Shown here one piece after another: positions 1-10,481 of a stretch of DNA of 64,000 nucleotides (positions are counted from its first letter, which is position 1; the number at the start of each line of letters is the position of its first letter). The notes below the pieces were generated by a model. It searched no databases. It was not told the origin of the DNA and saw only the letters and a list, made by a program, of their open reading frames with translations. Origin of the DNA: Actibacterium sp. MT2.3-13A (lineage in GTDB: Bacteria > Pseudomonadota > Alphaproteobacteria > Rhodobacterales > Rhodobacteraceae); the NCBI RefSeq assembly GCF_018139985.1, contig NZ_JAGSOU010000014.1, positions 28,377-92,376 on the forward strand. Reading direction: 5' to 3'. The position numbers and the translations under genes are program-made.

Positions 1-561
1 GAGGGGCAGTATCTGCTGATCCCGGTGGCCGCCTCCGCGCCACCGCCCGCGCCCCGGCCCGCCACCGCGACGACCGCGCCGGGACAGGGCACGCCCACGC
101 CGACGCCGCCCTCCGCCGCCAAGCCCCTGCCGCGCGACAGCGCCCCCGCGGCCGAGGTGCTGGAAAGCAGCACCCCGCCCTCGCCCGCGCTGGCGGAAGA
201 CAAGACCAGCCAGGCCCGCATGGCGCTGCCCGCCAAGGGCAAGATCATCCGCGGCTACGAGAAGAAGAAGAACGACGGCATCGACATCGCCGCCGCCGCC
301 GGCAGCGAGGTGGTCGCCGCCGATTCCGGCACCGTGGCCGCCATCACCCGCGACACCGACCAGGTGCCGATCCTGGTGCTGCGCCACGACGACAACCTGC
401 TGACGGTCTATGCCAATATCGAGGGGATCACCGTCAAGAAGGGCGACAGGGTCGCCCGCGGCCAGCAGGTCGCCGTGGTGCGGGCGGGCGATCCGGCCTT
501 CCTGCATTTCGAGGTGCGCCGAGGCTTCGAAAGCGTGGACCCCATGCCCTTCCTGAACTGA
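1..561 (+). CDS. nlpD: NlpD-like M23/LytM-domain protein (5' end outside window)
   Basis: The frame is open from the first base and ends in TGA, so this is the C-terminal 186 residues. It begins with what looks like the end of a LysM repeat (GQYLLIPV), followed by a Pro/Ala-rich linker of about 60 residues and a LytM/M23 domain in the last 110 residues. The zinc ligands of active M23 peptidases are missing: the first motif reads NDGIDIA and the second FLHFEVR, like E. coli NlpD (NKGIDIA, RLHFEIR). By family knowledge such degenerate proteins sit in the periplasm or outer membrane and activate amidases for cell separation. The neighbours (DUF815 ATPase, tat genes) match the usual Rhodobacteraceae order. 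Confidence 0.85.
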   Translation, partial: EGQYLLIPVAASAPPPAPRPATATTAPGQGTPTPTPPSAAKPLPRDSAPAAEVLESSTPPSPALAEDKTSQARMALPAKGKIIRGYEKKKNDGIDIAAAAGSEVVAADSGTVAAITRDTDQVPILVLRHDDNLLTVYANIEGITVKKGDRVARGQQVAVVRAGDPAFLHFEVRRGFESVDPMPFLN

Positions 562-607
562 GGGGGGCACACGTCGGCGCGGAGGCGGTTTTCTGCGAAA
601 AACCGGG

Positions 608-630
608 GCGAATTTTCAATGAAAATTCGC
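608..630. terminator. Perfect hairpin after nlpD
   Basis: Arms GCGAATTTTC and GAAAATTCGC pair perfectly (10 bp) around an AAT loop, between two convergent genes (nlpD stop at 561, DUF815 gene stop at 677). There is no T-run directly after it. The repeated CGCCTCCGGCGGG element starts at its last base. It is a plausible transcript end for nlpD, but a classical intrinsic terminator is not proven. Confidence 0.4.
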
Positions 631-663
631 GCCTCCGGCGGGGATATTTTGGGCCAGAAGAAG
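630..663 (+). repeat. Intergenic repeat element, copy 1
   Basis: Reads CGCCTCCGGCGGGGATATTT followed by TGGGCCAGAAGAAG. The same pattern recurs at 45859-45892 (plus strand) and, with GGGAGTATTTT, at 37474-37507 (minus strand). All three copies lie between genes. The CCTCCGGCGG core is self-complementary around CCGG and is followed by an AT step and a purine-rich AAGAAG tail. I recall similar sequences scattered through Rhodobacterales genomes, but I could not check that here. Confidence 0.6.
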
Positions 664-676
664 CAGGCGGGGCGCG

Positions 677-1519
677 CTAGAGGCGCACGCCCCTGCGCCC
701 GGCGAGGTCGGTGAAATACTGCCATGCCACCCGCCCCGAGCGCGAGCCGCGCGTCGCCTGCCACTCGATCGCCTCGGCGCGCAGGGTCGCGTCGTCGATC
801 TCCACGCCGTGGGCGGTGCAGTAGCCGCGGATCATGGACAGGAACTCGTCCTGGCTGCAGGGGTGGAAGCCGAGCCACAGGCCGAAGCGGTCGGAGAGCG
901 AGACCTTTTCCTCCACCGCCTCGGAGGGGTTGATGGCCGAGCTGCGCTCGTTCTCGATCATGTCGCGCGGCATCAGGTGGCGACGGTTCGAGGTGGCGTA
1001 GAAGACCACATTCTCGGGGCGGCCCTCGATGCCGCCGTCCAGCACCGCCTTGAGCGATTTGTAATGCTGGTCGTCATGGCTGAACGACAGGTCATCGCAA
1101 AACAGGATGAAGCGCGCGGGGGATTCGCGCAGCAGCGTCAGCAGGCGCGCGATCGACGGCAGATCCTCGCGCTGGACCTCGACGATCTTGAGGTCCAGCC
1201 TCTGGGCGCGGACCGCGGCGTGCACGGCCTTGACCAGGCTCGACTTGCCCATCCCGCGCGAGCCCCACAGCAGCGCGTTGTTCGCGGGCATGCCGCGGGC
1301 GAATTGCAGCGTGTTATCGAGCAGGATGTCGCGCGCCCGGTCGATGCCCAGCAGCAGCGACAGGTCGACCCGGTTGACCTTGTCGACCGGGGCGAGGCGG
1401 TCGGGGGCGACATGCCAGACGAAGGCCTCGGCCGCGTCGAAATCGGGCGCGGCGGCGGGCGCGGGGTGCATCCGCTCCAGCGCCTCGGCGATGCGGGTCA
1501 GGGTCGCGACGTCAGTCAT
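677..1519 (-). CDS. DUF815-family AAA ATP-binding protein
   Basis: 280 residues. The Walker A motif GSRGMGKS is at residues 86-93 and a Walker B-like FILFCDDLSF is near 137-146, followed by a sensor-like FYATSNRRHL stretch. This matches the DUF815 (PF05673) group of small cytoplasmic AAA-type ATPases of unknown role. Its start ATG overlaps the tatC stop by 4 bp (ATGA), so it is probably translated with the tat genes as the last cistron of tatA-tatB-tatC-DUF815. The function is unknown, and nothing in the sequence links it directly to Tat export beyond this neighbourhood. Confidence 0.85.
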   Translation of the reverse strand: MTDVATLTRIAEALERMHPAPAAAPDFDAAEAFVWHVAPDRLAPVDKVNRVDLSLLLGIDRARDILLDNTLQFARGMPANNALLWGSRGMGKSSLVKAVHAAVRAQRLDLKIVEVQREDLPSIARLLTLLRESPARFILFCDDLSFSHDDQHYKSLKAVLDGGIEGRPENVVFYATSNRRHLMPRDMIENERSSAINPSEAVEEKVSLSDRFGLWLGFHPCSQDEFLSMIRGYCTAHGVEIDDATLRAEAIEWQATRGSRSGRVAWQYFTDLAGRRGVRL

Positions 1520-2445
1520 TTACGGGGGGCCTCGTCTTCGGTGTCGTCCTCGTCGAATTCGCGGAAGATCTCGTCCTCTTCCTCGTCGTCGTCGACCCAG
1601 AGACCCTGCGCGCGCAGATCCGCCTCACGCCGGGTCTCGACGCGGGCCACCAGGAAGATCGAGATCTCGTAGAGACCGTAGACCACGGTGAAGAGGATGA
1701 TCTGGGTGGTGACATCGGGCGGCGTGACGAGGGCGGAGACGGTCAGGATGCCGACCACCGCGTATTTCCGCGTCGAGCGCAGACCGGCGGCCGAGGCCAG
1801 CCCGGCCTTGCCCATCAGGGTCAGCAGCACCGGCAGCTGGAAGCACAGGCCGAAGGCCACGATCATCTTCAGCGTGATGTCGAGGGTTTCGTTGACCTTG
1901 CCGTTGAACACGATGTCGATGCCGCGGTCGGGCTCGGGCACCGCGCCCGGCTCGGCCGTGCCGGCCACGAAGGCCGCGACCATCGAGGGCAGATCGGCGA
2001 AGCCCAGGAAGAAGGCCATCGCCAACGGCACCACCACATACTGGGCGAAGGCCGCGCCCAGCAGGAACAGCACCGGCGAGGAGATCAGGAACGGCAGGAA
2101 GGCATTCTTTTCCGACTTGTAGAGCCCCGGCGCCACGAAGCGCCACAGCTGGTATCCGATCACCGGGAAGGACAGCGCCAGACCGCCGACCATCGAGATC
2201 CGGATCAGGGTGAAGAAATATTCCTGCGGCGCGGTGTATTGCATCACCGGGTTGGGATTGCCCAGATCGCGCATCGTGTTCTCGATCGGGATCAGCAGGA
2301 AATCGAGGATCTGCCCGCCGAAGGAAAAGCAGATCACCATGCCCACAACGAAGGCCAGCACCGCCCGGATCAGCCGGGTGCGCAGCTCGGCCAGATGTTC
2401 GATCAGCGGGGCCGTGCTGTCGTCGATCTCGTCGGTATTGCTCAT
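1516..2445 (-). CDS. tatC: Sec-independent protein translocase TatC
   Basis: 309 residues. N-terminal [12 protein letters not shown] is the TatC signature of the cytoplasmic N-terminus that reads the twin-arginine signal. Six hydrophobic segments follow. The C-terminus is a very acidic tail (DDDEEEDE), which is common in relatives from this family. TatC is the inner-membrane receptor of the Tat pathway for folded proteins and works with TatA and TatB. The ATG at 2445 was chosen because it overlaps the tatB stop (ATGA) and because the protein then starts directly before the conserved domain, although the frame remains open upstream. Confidence 0.95.
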   Translation of the reverse strand: MSNTDEIDDSTAPLIEHLAELRTRLIRAVLAFVVGMVICFSFGGQILDFLLIPIENTMRDLGNPNPVMQYTAPQEYFFTLIRISMVGGLALSFPVIGYQLWRFVAPGLYKSEKNAFLPFLISSPVLFLLGAAFAQYVVVPLAMAFFLGFADLPSMVAAFVAGTAEPGAVPEPDRGIDIVFNGKVNETLDITLKMIVAFGLCFQLPVLLTLMGKAGLASAAGLRSTRKYAVVGILTVSALVTPPDVTTQIILFTVVYGLYEISIFLVARVETRREADLRAQGLWVDDDEEEDEIFREFDEDDTEDEAPRK

Positions 2446-2927
2446 GCGTCGGACTTTCCGGTGCTGTCGCCCTCGGCGGCCGGCGCCTCGGCGGCGGCCT
2501 TCGCGGCGGCCTCTTCGGCGGCGCGCCGCGCGGTCGCCTTCTCGGCGGCGGCGGTGCGGATCTTTTCGGCCTGCTCGGCGCGTTCCGCGCTCAGCTTGCC
2601 GGTCTCCGAGCCTTCCGGCGCGGGTTTGGCGGCCTTGTCCGAGGACACCTTGGGCTGCCATTTCTCAAACTTGTCGGCGGCGTCGTTCAGCGCGTCCAGC
2701 CCCATCTTGCGCGGGTTGGTTGCGTCCCTGAGATCCTTGGCCACGTCCTTGACGCCGGCCTGGTCGGCGGCGTCGTCCATGGCGCGCTGAAACTCGCGCG
2801 CCATGTTGCGCGCCTTGGCGGTGAACCGGCCCAGCGTGCGGAACATGCCGGGCAGGTCCTTGGGGCCGATCACGATCAGCGCCACGATGCCGATGACCAA
2901 AAGTTCGGTCCAGCCGAGATCAAACAT
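2442..2927 (-). CDS. tatB: Sec-independent protein translocase TatB
   Basis: 161 residues. It begins [20 protein letters not shown], a single N-terminal membrane helix, then GPKDLP and an amphipathic helix, then an Ala/Glu/Lys-rich cytoplasmic tail that is low in complexity from about residue 110. This order is typical of TatB, which forms the receptor complex with TatC. The gene lies between tatA (36-bp gap) and tatC (4-bp overlap), all on the minus strand, so it is one operon. Confidence 0.95.
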   Translation of the reverse strand: MFDLGWTELLVIGIVALIVIGPKDLPGMFRTLGRFTAKARNMAREFQRAMDDAADQAGVKDVAKDLRDATNPRKMGLDALNDAADKFEKWQPKVSSDKAAKPAPEGSETGKLSAERAEQAEKIRTAAAEKATARRAAEEAAAKAAAEAPAAEGDSTGKSDA

Positions 2928-2963
2928 GTGCGAGCCGCCTTGAGAGGCGGACAGGGCGCAGGG

Positions 2964-3185
2964 TTACGCCTTGTCCTTTTCCGTTTCTTCCACCTCGGGG
3001 GTGACGTCCTTGGCGTTTTCCAGGCTCTTCGTCGCCTCTTCGGTTTCTTCTTTCACGCCTTTCTTGAAGGCGGTGATCCCCTTGCCGACCTCGCCCATCA
3101 GCGACGAGATCTTGCCGCGCCCGAAAAGCACGAGCACGACGACGGCAATCAGAAGCAGGCCGGGAAGGCCGATATTGTTCAGCAT
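2964..3185 (-). CDS. tatA: Sec-independent protein translocase TatA
   Basis: 73 residues. It starts MLNNIGLPGLLLIAVVVLVL followed by the FGRGKI hinge and an amphipathic helix (LMGEVGKGITAFKKG), then a charged tail. This is the pore-forming TatA/E component. The ATG at 3185 is preferred over an upstream in-frame start because the usual TatA N-terminus begins there and a GGGAGAAG ribosome site lies just upstream. It is the first gene of the tatABC-DUF815 operon, and the promoter should lie in 3186-3400. Confidence 0.95.
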   Translation of the reverse strand: MLNNIGLPGLLLIAVVVLVLFGRGKISSLMGEVGKGITAFKKGVKEETEEATKSLENAKDVTPEVEETEKDKA

Positions 3186-3415
3186 GGTCTTCTCCCTTGG
3201 GCATCCCTGACCGGCGCCCGTTTCGAATTCTGTGCAACACATTTATTGACTATGACGGGGAGTTCAAAGCCCCATTCCGCCGCAGCCTCGGTATTTCTGC
3301 CACAAAAAGTGGTTTGCCCCATCCCGCGCACCAGTGGTTGGGCCTTTTGAAGGGGAGATCAGGGTCCTAGACTCGGCCGCGCGGCGCGCCCGATTCATTG
3401 AAAGGACCCATTGCG

Positions 3416-3799
3416 ATGCACAGCGAAGACCTCAACGGCAAGACCCTGGAACACTGGACGACCGACGACGTGCAGGCCGCGCTCGAAAGGCACGATATTA
3501 TCCTGATCGACGTGCGCACCCCGCAGGAATACATGTTCGAGCATATCCACGGCGCGCTGCTGGCGCCGATGGCCGAGTTCGACCCTGCCTTCATGCCGCC
3601 CGAGGGCGGCCGGCGCATCGTGTTCCATTGCGGCTCGGCCGCCCGCTCGCGGCGGGTGGCGGAGATGTATCTGGCCGCGGGCCATGACCGGGCCGCGCAT
3701 CTCGAAGGCGGCTTCGGCGCATGGAAGACCGCGCACAAGCCCTATATCGGCACCAACATGGCCACCGGCGCGCCGCAGGCGGTGCCCGGCGCGAGCTGA
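3416..3799 (+). CDS. Rhodanese-domain protein
   Basis: 127 residues, a single rhodanese domain. The predicted active-site loop is C72-GSAAR, with the IDVRTPQEY motif at about 31-39 and a C-terminal GGFGAWK motif. It is probably a cytoplasmic sulfurtransferase or sulfur carrier; the acceptor cannot be told from sequence. The ATG at 3416 has GAAAGGA nine bases upstream; a TTG at 3398 is the less likely alternative. It is a lone gene, convergent with the ABC ATPase that follows. A GC-rich inverted repeat (CCGGGGC...GCCCCGG, about 3802-3822) between the two stops could end transcription, but no T-run is seen. Confidence 0.85.
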   Translation: MHSEDLNGKTLEHWTTDDVQAALERHDIILIDVRTPQEYMFEHIHGALLAPMAEFDPAFMPPEGGRRIVFHCGSAARSRRVAEMYLAAGHDRAAHLEGGFGAWKTAHKPYIGTNMATGAPQAVPGAS

Positions 3800-3822
3800 G
3801 CCCGGGGCGGCGGGGGCCCCGG

Positions 3823-4917
<1,095 letters not shown>

Positions 4918-5004
4918 ACCTGCCTCATCGAAAATCCCGATGAAAAACATCGGGTTTCGGGGCGGAATATCAATCCCCGCCCCGTTCCGCAACCCTTTGA
5001 CGGA

Positions 5005-5784
5005 TCACAAGGTGGCGTTCACCGCGCCGCCGTCCAGCAGGATGTTCTGCCCGACGATAAAGCCGGCATGCTGAGAGCACAGGAAGGCGCACATCGCGCC
5101 GAACTCGGCCCGCGTGCCGTAGCGGCGGGCGGGGATGGTCGCCTCGCGCTGCGCGCGCGCCTCGTCGATGGTAATGCCCTGCTGCTGCGCGACGCCGGTG
5201 TCCAGCGACACCGCGCGGTCGGTGGCATGGATGCCCGGCAGCATGTTGTTGATGGTCACGCCGTGCGGCGCCACCTGCCGCGCGGTGCCCGCGACATAGC
5301 CGGTCAGCCCCGCGCGGGCCGAGTTCGACAGCCCCAGAACCGCGATCGGCGCCTTGACCGACTGGCTGGTGATGTTGACCACCCGGCCCCAGCCCTTTTC
5401 CATCATGCCCGGCACCAGCGCCTTCATCAGCGCGATCGGGGCCAGCATGTTGGCGTCCAGCGCCTTGATGAAATCCTCGCGTTCCCAATCGGTCCACATG
5501 CCCGGCGGCGGGCCGCCGGCATTGGTCACCAGGATGTCGATGCCGCGGGCGGCATCAAGCACCTTGGCGCGGCCCTCCTCGGTGGTGATGTCGGCCGCCA
5601 CCGCCACCACCTCGACGCCGAAGCGGGCGCGGATGTCGACCGCCGCCTTTTCCAGCGCCTCGGCGCCGCGCGCGTTCATCACCAGGTTGACGCCGGCCTC
5701 CGCCAGCGCCTCGGCGCAGCCCAGGCCCAGCCCCTTGGACGAGGCGCAGACCAGCGCGCGTTTGCCCGAAATCCCCAGATCCAT
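5005..5784 (-). CDS. SDR-family protein with altered catalytic motif (FabG-like)
   Basis: 259 residues with a Rossmann fold. The nucleotide loop is ASSKGLG in place of TGxxxGIG, followed by TNAGG at about 87-91. Ser140 is in the catalytic serine position, but the expected YxxxK is S153-NSA-R157, so both the general-base Tyr and the Lys are absent. By family knowledge a FabG-like subgroup carries exactly this kind of deviation; whether it reduces ketones is uncertain. Start: ATG at 5784, nine bases after GGAG; ATG at 5790 is the alternative. The 5785-6074 gap to the divergent Hint gene must hold its promoter; no clear -35/-10 was recognised. Confidence 0.85.
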   Translation of the reverse strand: MDLGISGKRALVCASSKGLGLGCAEALAEAGVNLVMNARGAEALEKAAVDIRARFGVEVVAVAADITTEEGRAKVLDAARGIDILVTNAGGPPPGMWTDWEREDFIKALDANMLAPIALMKALVPGMMEKGWGRVVNITSQSVKAPIAVLGLSNSARAGLTGYVAGTARQVAPHGVTINNMLPGIHATDRAVSLDTGVAQQQGITIDEARAQREATIPARRYGTRAEFGAMCAFLCSQHAGFIVGQNILLDGGAVNATL

Positions 5785-6074
5785 GATCATTCTCTCCCTT
5801 TTCAAAACAGCGCGACGCGCCTTTCCCCTGCGATAGCACCGTGCCGCGCGGGGTGCAAAGCGGTCTGTTGCGGCGCCGTCCGCGTCCCCGGGCCCGCCCG
5901 GAAGCGCCCCCGCCGCCCCCGCGCTGCGTCGCATTTGAGGAAAATGTCACGAAATTGCCTTGATTTACAGGCTGGTTTTGCCACAGCTCCGCAGCAGGTA
6001 TCGGGCGTGGCCGCCCGTCGCAACGGATACGGCTGCGCGCCGAAGGAAAACCGATTGTAGGAAATACTGTCGCC

Positions 6075-7136
6075 ATGAGTTCACCCGCCCGCGGGGATCT
6101 GTCCCCCAGCTACGCCTGCCACGTCTTCCCGGCCGATGAGTTCGAGGTCGTCTCGGGCGCCAACCTGGGCGATCCGCTGATGCCGCTGGACGAGCTCTGC
6201 CCCGGCGACGTCTATGAATTCCTGCCCGGCGCCGAGGCGCTGGAGCTGGCGATCCACGACGGCGCGGCGGCTCGGGCGGGCTCGGGCCAATTCCTGCAAC
6301 CCGGCGCGCGCGGGCAGAGCGTGGCGACGGGGTCGGAAATCGGCCGCCCCGGCGAATCGCTGCGGCTGGAGGGGCGGCTGACCTTCATGCGCCCCGACGG
6401 CGACACGGTGGATCTGCTGCTCATCGCGCTGACCGGGGCGGGCGGCGGCGCGGCCCAACTGGTCTTCGTGCCGATGGCCCCGATCGAAGCCAGGCAGAGC
6501 TACACGCTGGTCAAGGCCGACCCGGAGCCGGGCGAGGTGCGGCTGACCGACATCACCTCGGTCGCCTTCACCCGCGGCACGATGATCACGCTCGGCGACG
6601 GGCGGCAATGCCCGGTCGAGGATCTGCGCCCCGGCGACCGGGTGCTGACGCGCGACCACGGCGCCCAGCCCCTGCGCTGGGTGGGGCATCGCACGGTGCG
6701 GGCGGTCGGACCCTTCGCCCCGGTGGTGATCACCAAGGGCACCTATGCCAATCAAAGCGACCTGATCGTCAGCCAGCACCAGCGTCTGTTCCTCTACCAG
6801 CGCGGCGCGCAGCGGCTGACCGAAACGGCGGAGCTGTTCGTCAAGGCGCTGCACCTGGTCGATGGCGAGGCGGTCTTCCTCCGCGCCGGCGGCTTCGTTG
6901 AATATTTCCACCTCGTCTTCGACCGGCACGAGATCATCTATGCCGAGTGCATCCCCACCGAAAGCCTGCTGATCAACGAGCGCACCCTCGGCCAGCTGCC
7001 CGAGGAGGTGCTGCGCGAGGTCGAAACCCACCTGCCCGGCCTGTCGCACCGCCCCCATTTCGGCACCGAAGCCGAGGGCCGGCTGCTGCGGAAACTGGGC
7101 CCGACGGCGCTGGCCAAGGCGACCAACCGCGACTGA
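6075..7136 (+). CDS. Hint-domain protein
   Basis: 353 residues. The N-terminal 160 residues are not recognised. From about residue 161 there is a Hint (PF13403-like) domain: FTRGTMITLGDG, then VEDLRPGDRVLTRDHG, RWVGHR, and SQHQRLFL near 240. The residue in front of FTRGT, where splicing or processing Hint domains have Cys, is Ala164, so self-cleavage by the normal route is unlikely. Such proteins are abundant in Rhodobacteraceae, often as C-terminal parts of secreted proteins; this copy has no obvious signal peptide. It is a monocistronic gene, with a 14-bp palindrome just after its stop (7147-7160). Confidence 0.8.
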   Translation: MSSPARGDLSPSYACHVFPADEFEVVSGANLGDPLMPLDELCPGDVYEFLPGAEALELAIHDGAAARAGSGQFLQPGARGQSVATGSEIGRPGESLRLEGRLTFMRPDGDTVDLLLIALTGAGGGAAQLVFVPMAPIEARQSYTLVKADPEPGEVRLTDITSVAFTRGTMITLGDGRQCPVEDLRPGDRVLTRDHGAQPLRWVGHRTVRAVGPFAPVVITKGTYANQSDLIVSQHQRLFLYQRGAQRLTETAELFVKALHLVDGEAVFLRAGGFVEYFHLVFDRHEIIYAECIPTESLLINERTLGQLPEEVLREVETHLPGLSHRPHFGTEAEGRLLRKLGPTALAKATNRD

Positions 7137-7211
7137 CCCGCGCGCGGCCGACGCGTCGGCAAACCCCGTGTAATCGCGTGATTTTCCCGCACGCGTCGCG
7201 GAAAAATTCCA

Positions 7212-7240
7212 TTGGCGAACGCCCTGCCCGCCCCTAGCAT
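7212..7240 (+). promoter_or_regulatory. Candidate sigma-70 promoter of the UspA gene
   Basis: TTGGCG (7212-7217), a 17-base spacer and TAGCAT (7235-7240), about 30 bp upstream of the uspA start. The spacing is ideal and each box matches 4 of 6 consensus bases. It was read by eye only. Confidence 0.45.
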
Positions 7241-7270
7241 GGGGGCAATCATACAGGGAGAACGCCGAAC

Positions 7271-8101
7271 ATGCTGCAACACCTGCTTGTCGCCACCGAC
7301 CTTTCGCCCCGCGCCGACCGCTCCGTCGCCCGCGCCTTCGATCTGGCCGGACGGCTGGGGGCGCGGCTGACCCTGCTCACCGTGATCGACGAGGCGCTGC
7401 CCGGCGATCTCGCCCGGCAGATGCAGGGCGGCGCCGAGGCCCGGCTGGACCAGTTCGCGGCGAGCCACAGGGGCGCGCAGGACGTCCGCTACGAGGCGCG
7501 CGCGGTGATCGGCGACCCGGTGGGCGCGATCTCGGCCATGGCCGCGACCGAGCAGGTCGATCTGCTGGTGTTGGGCATCCACCGCCCCCGGCCCTTCCTC
7601 GACATCCTGCGCGAAACCACGATGGAGCGCATCGTGCGCCTGCAGGACTGCCCGGTGCTGCTGGTCACCGACCCGGTCGATCACCCCTACAGCACAGTTC
7701 TGGCGGCGGTGGATTTCGCGCCCGCCTCGACCCATGCGCTGAGCCTCGCGGCCGAACTCGCCCCGGAGGCGGCGCTGCACGGTGTGCACGCGGTGCATGT
7801 TCCCTACAAGGGCTATTCCCCGGCCGCGGGCGTCGTCGGCACCGCCGCCCCCTTCCTGCGCGAGGCGCGCGACAGCTACAACCTGTGGCGCGACCAGACC
7901 ACCCTTCCCGAGCGCCTCGGCGAGGTCGAGTTCATCGAGGGCGCCGCGGTCAGCGTCGTGACCACGCGCGCCGCCAACCTGGGCTGCGACCTGCTGTGCC
8001 TCGGCGCGCATGGCCGTGTCGGCAGCGCGCCCGCCTTCCTTGGCAGCCTCGCCAACGACCTGATCCGCACCCCGCCCTGCGACCTGCTGATCGCGCGCTA
8101 G
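7271..8101 (+). CDS. Universal stress protein with two Usp domains
   Basis: 276 residues made of two tandem UspA folds (about 1-140 and 141-276). The first begins MLQHLLVATDLSPRADRSV and contains VDLLVLGIHRP. The second begins TVLAAVDFAPAS and ends with LCLGAHGRVG...SLANDLIRTPPCDLLIAR, close to the GxHG-x9-GS ATP-binding pattern of the family. It is cytoplasmic and is thought to help cells survive starvation or oxidative stress, often by binding ATP; the exact role is unknown. A GGGAG ribosome site lies at 7256-7260. The gene is followed closely by prfC on the same strand but has its own candidate promoter. Confidence 0.9.
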   Translation: MLQHLLVATDLSPRADRSVARAFDLAGRLGARLTLLTVIDEALPGDLARQMQGGAEARLDQFAASHRGAQDVRYEARAVIGDPVGAISAMAATEQVDLLVLGIHRPRPFLDILRETTMERIVRLQDCPVLLVTDPVDHPYSTVLAAVDFAPASTHALSLAAELAPEAALHGVHAVHVPYKGYSPAAGVVGTAAPFLREARDSYNLWRDQTTLPERLGEVEFIEGAAVSVVTTRAANLGCDLLCLGAHGRVGSAPAFLGSLANDLIRTPPCDLLIAR

Positions 8102-8141
8102 GGAGATTGCGCCCGGTCCTCCGCTTGCCTATATGGCCTGC

Positions 8142-9748
<1,607 letters not shown>

Positions 9749-9752
<4 letters not shown>

Positions 9753-10345
9753 TGACCGGCGCCGACGGCCACGACCACCTGTCCGGTCTGCTGGACGAGC
9801 TGGAGGCGCTGATCGACGGGCGCGACGAGGTGAGCCTCGGCGCGATCATCGACCAGCTCGGCGCGCGCGGCTTCGGCCCGCTTCTGGTCGCGCTGTCGGC
9901 CTTTCTGATTCTGCCGGTCGGCATGATCCCTGGCATGCCCGGGCTGGTGGCGATCGTTCTGGTGCTGGTCGGGCTGCAAATGCTGATTGGACACAAACGG
10001 CTCTGGGCCCCGGAGGCGCTGCGCGGACGACTGATCTCGACCGGGCCGCTGCGCGCCTCGATCAACCGCGCCCGCCCGGTGGCGCGGCGGCTGCGGCCGA
10101 TCCTCATGCCGCGCCTCGGCGGGCTGGTGGACAACGGGCTGACGCTGACCGCGGCGGCGGCGATCTTCATCGTCACGGGGGTGGTGATCTTCCTCATCGG
10201 CTTCATCCCCGGCCTGCCCTTCGTGCTGTCGCTCCATGTGCTGCTGATCGGCCTGGGGATGAGCGCGCGCGACGGGCTGGTGACGCTTCTGGGTTTCCTC
10301 GTCTTCGCGCCGGGCATCTGGCTGATGGGGAAATTCCTGTTCTGA
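9749..10345 (+). CDS. ExoD-like exopolysaccharide synthesis protein
   Basis: 198 residues from the ATG that overlaps the prfC stop; a second ATG at 9752 is equally possible. It has a soluble N-terminus (LSGLLDELEALIDGRDEVSLG) and then hydrophobic helices with GMIPGMPG and GFIPGLPF, a duplicated proline-rich membrane motif that is the hallmark of ExoD (PF06055). ExoD was named from rhizobial mutants with altered exopolysaccharide and alkali sensitivity; its biochemical role is unknown. It is an inner-membrane protein, probably translated with prfC. Confidence 0.85.
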
Positions 10346-10365
10346 CCCCGCCCGCGGCGGCTTTC

Positions 10366-10394
10366 TTGACCAAAGCGCGCGCTTGGCGTATGGA
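10366..10394 (+). promoter_or_regulatory. Candidate sigma-70 promoter of the DEAD-box helicase gene
   Basis: TTGACC (10366-10371), a 17-base spacer, TATGGA (10389-10394). A leader of roughly 80 bases follows, with a 6-bp hairpin (ACCGAC...GTCGGT, 10411-10428) and a GAAGGA ribosome site. Helicases of this type are often cold- or growth-regulated through their leaders, but that is only an inference here. Confidence 0.55.
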
Positions 10395-10481
10395 GCATTG
10401 GCAGATGCAGACCGACAATTCGGTCGGTCGGGCCGCGCGGGGATGCGGCCGTACCACTCGCCGCTAATCCGAAGGACCTAC

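Noticed and set aside
6560..6960. Hint domain as a true intein
   Set aside because: No host protein is split around it and the first catalytic Cys is Ala; the whole gene reads as one free-standing protein.
7147..7160. 14-bp palindrome GCCGACGCGTCGGC after the Hint gene
   Set aside because: A short GC stem of this kind is common by chance at this GC content, and no T-run follows; neither operator nor terminator can be supported.
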